Below the pieces are notes generated by a model. The model was not told the origin of the DNA and searched no databases. It saw nothing but the letters and a program-made list of their open reading frames with translations. A stretch of 6,763 nucleotides of DNA from Chloroflexi bacterium RBG_16_48_8. GTDB taxonomy: Bacteria; Chloroflexota; Anaerolineae; Anaerolineales; E44-bin32. Positions 6,511 to 6,763 of the stretch are shown here, one piece after another; positions within the stretch are counted from its first letter, which is position 1; the number at the start of each line of letters is the position of its first letter. The stretch is from contig MGNI01000148.1 of NCBI GenBank assembly GCA_001795115.1, positions 54,528 to 61,290 on the forward strand, written 5' to 3'. Made by a program: the position numbers and the translations under genes.

Positions 6511-6763
6511 ATGCCTTTTCAGCAAATGGAATCAGTGCGAATTTTCCAATTCGAGATTTTCAAAGCCTGTCAACTTACCCACGCTGTTGTAACAAGACGC
6601 GGTGGTGTCAGCCCGGCACCGTGGGAGTCGCTCAATGTAGGTGCTTCTGTTGGGGATGAGCCAGCGCGGGTCCATGAAAACATGAGCAGGATTTTCAAAG
6701 CCATGGGCAGAGATCCTGCATCCAGGTATGATGTCTGGCAGATTCATTCCAACAAGGTTCAGG
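6511..6763 (+). CDS. pgeF: PgeF/YlmD-family laccase-domain protein, 3'-truncated by window edge
   Basis: Only the first 84 codons are inside the window. The pattern THAVVTRRGGVSPAPWESLNV, then VGDEPARVHENMSRI and VWQIHSNKV, is that of the DUF152/Cu-oxidase_4 family (PgeF, YlmD, YfiH). Studied members are cytoplasmic zinc-dependent purine nucleoside phosphorylase/adenosine deaminase enzymes, or act in peptidoglycan editing; the older name polyphenol oxidase is doubtful. H79 in QIHSN is probably the first metal-binding His; the later Cys and His ligands lie past the window. The ATG at 6511 is preferred, with a weak AGG at 6500-6502; an in-frame ATG at 6526 has no ribosome site. It lies 58 nt after the DUF2085 gene. 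Its copper-sounding family name should not tie it to the copper operon. Confidence 0.88.
   Translation, partial: MPFQQMESVRIFQFEIFKACQLTHAVVTRRGGVSPAPWESLNVGASVGDEPARVHENMSRIFKAMGRDPASRYDVWQIHSNKVQ

Noticed and set aside
6511..6763. The copper-oxidase family name of the last gene as evidence for a larger copper cluster
   Set aside because: Characterised members of this family are zinc enzymes acting on nucleosides or in peptidoglycan editing; closeness to copA is probably accidental.
1..6763. CRISPR array, tRNA, rRNA or insertion sequence
   Set aside because: No regularly spaced repeats, cloverleaf, rRNA-like stretch, transposase frame or terminal inverted repeats were seen.

Overview
All genes in this window lie on the + strand. 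The base composition is moderate, slightly AT-rich. It looks like part of a bacterial chromosome, and the proteins resemble those of Chloroflexota, class Anaerolineae. The main hints are a copper chaperone with an ISCGHCVHTI metal-binding loop, a copper ATPase of a familiar style, and a glutaredoxin-DUF2085 fusion. This taxonomic guess comes from remembered family resemblance, not from a search.

Layout. Positions 1-1224 hold the end of a major facilitator superfamily transporter that lacks only its N-terminus. A regulatory gap (1225-1450) follows, with a 9-bp inverted repeat, a near-consensus sigma-70 type promoter (TTGACA, 17 bp, TAAAAT) and a C-tract/G-tract dyad that looks like a CsoR operator. 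Next come three closely spaced genes (1451-4430): a CsoR-type Cu(I) repressor, a small HMA copper chaperone (CopZ type) and a Cu(I)-exporting P1B-1 ATPase (CopA type). A 253-nt gap with two hairpins, the second a good intrinsic terminator, separates them from a CcdA-type membrane thiol-disulfide electron carrier (4684-5406). Then comes a glutaredoxin-like domain fused to a DUF2085 membrane domain (5502-6452, possibly starting at a CTG at 5460). The window ends inside a PgeF/YlmD-family (laccase-domain, DUF152) gene.

How the genes work together. The csoR-copZ-copA cluster is a complete copper-sensing and export unit. When Cu(I) binds the C-H-C site of the repressor, it should leave the operator. 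The chaperone then carries Cu(I) to the ATPase, which pumps it out of the cytoplasm. CcdA next to a membrane-anchored glutaredoxin domain suggests a small thiol-redox module, probably transcribed separately from the copper unit. A link between that module and copper handling is inference from gene order alone.

Most of the window is recognisable biology. The points most worth a second look are: the second HMA domain of CopA, which has Asp at both expected Cys positions; the glutaredoxin-DUF2085 fusion beside CcdA; a possible CTG start behind a strong Shine-Dalgarno sequence; and a run of nine G in the predicted operator.
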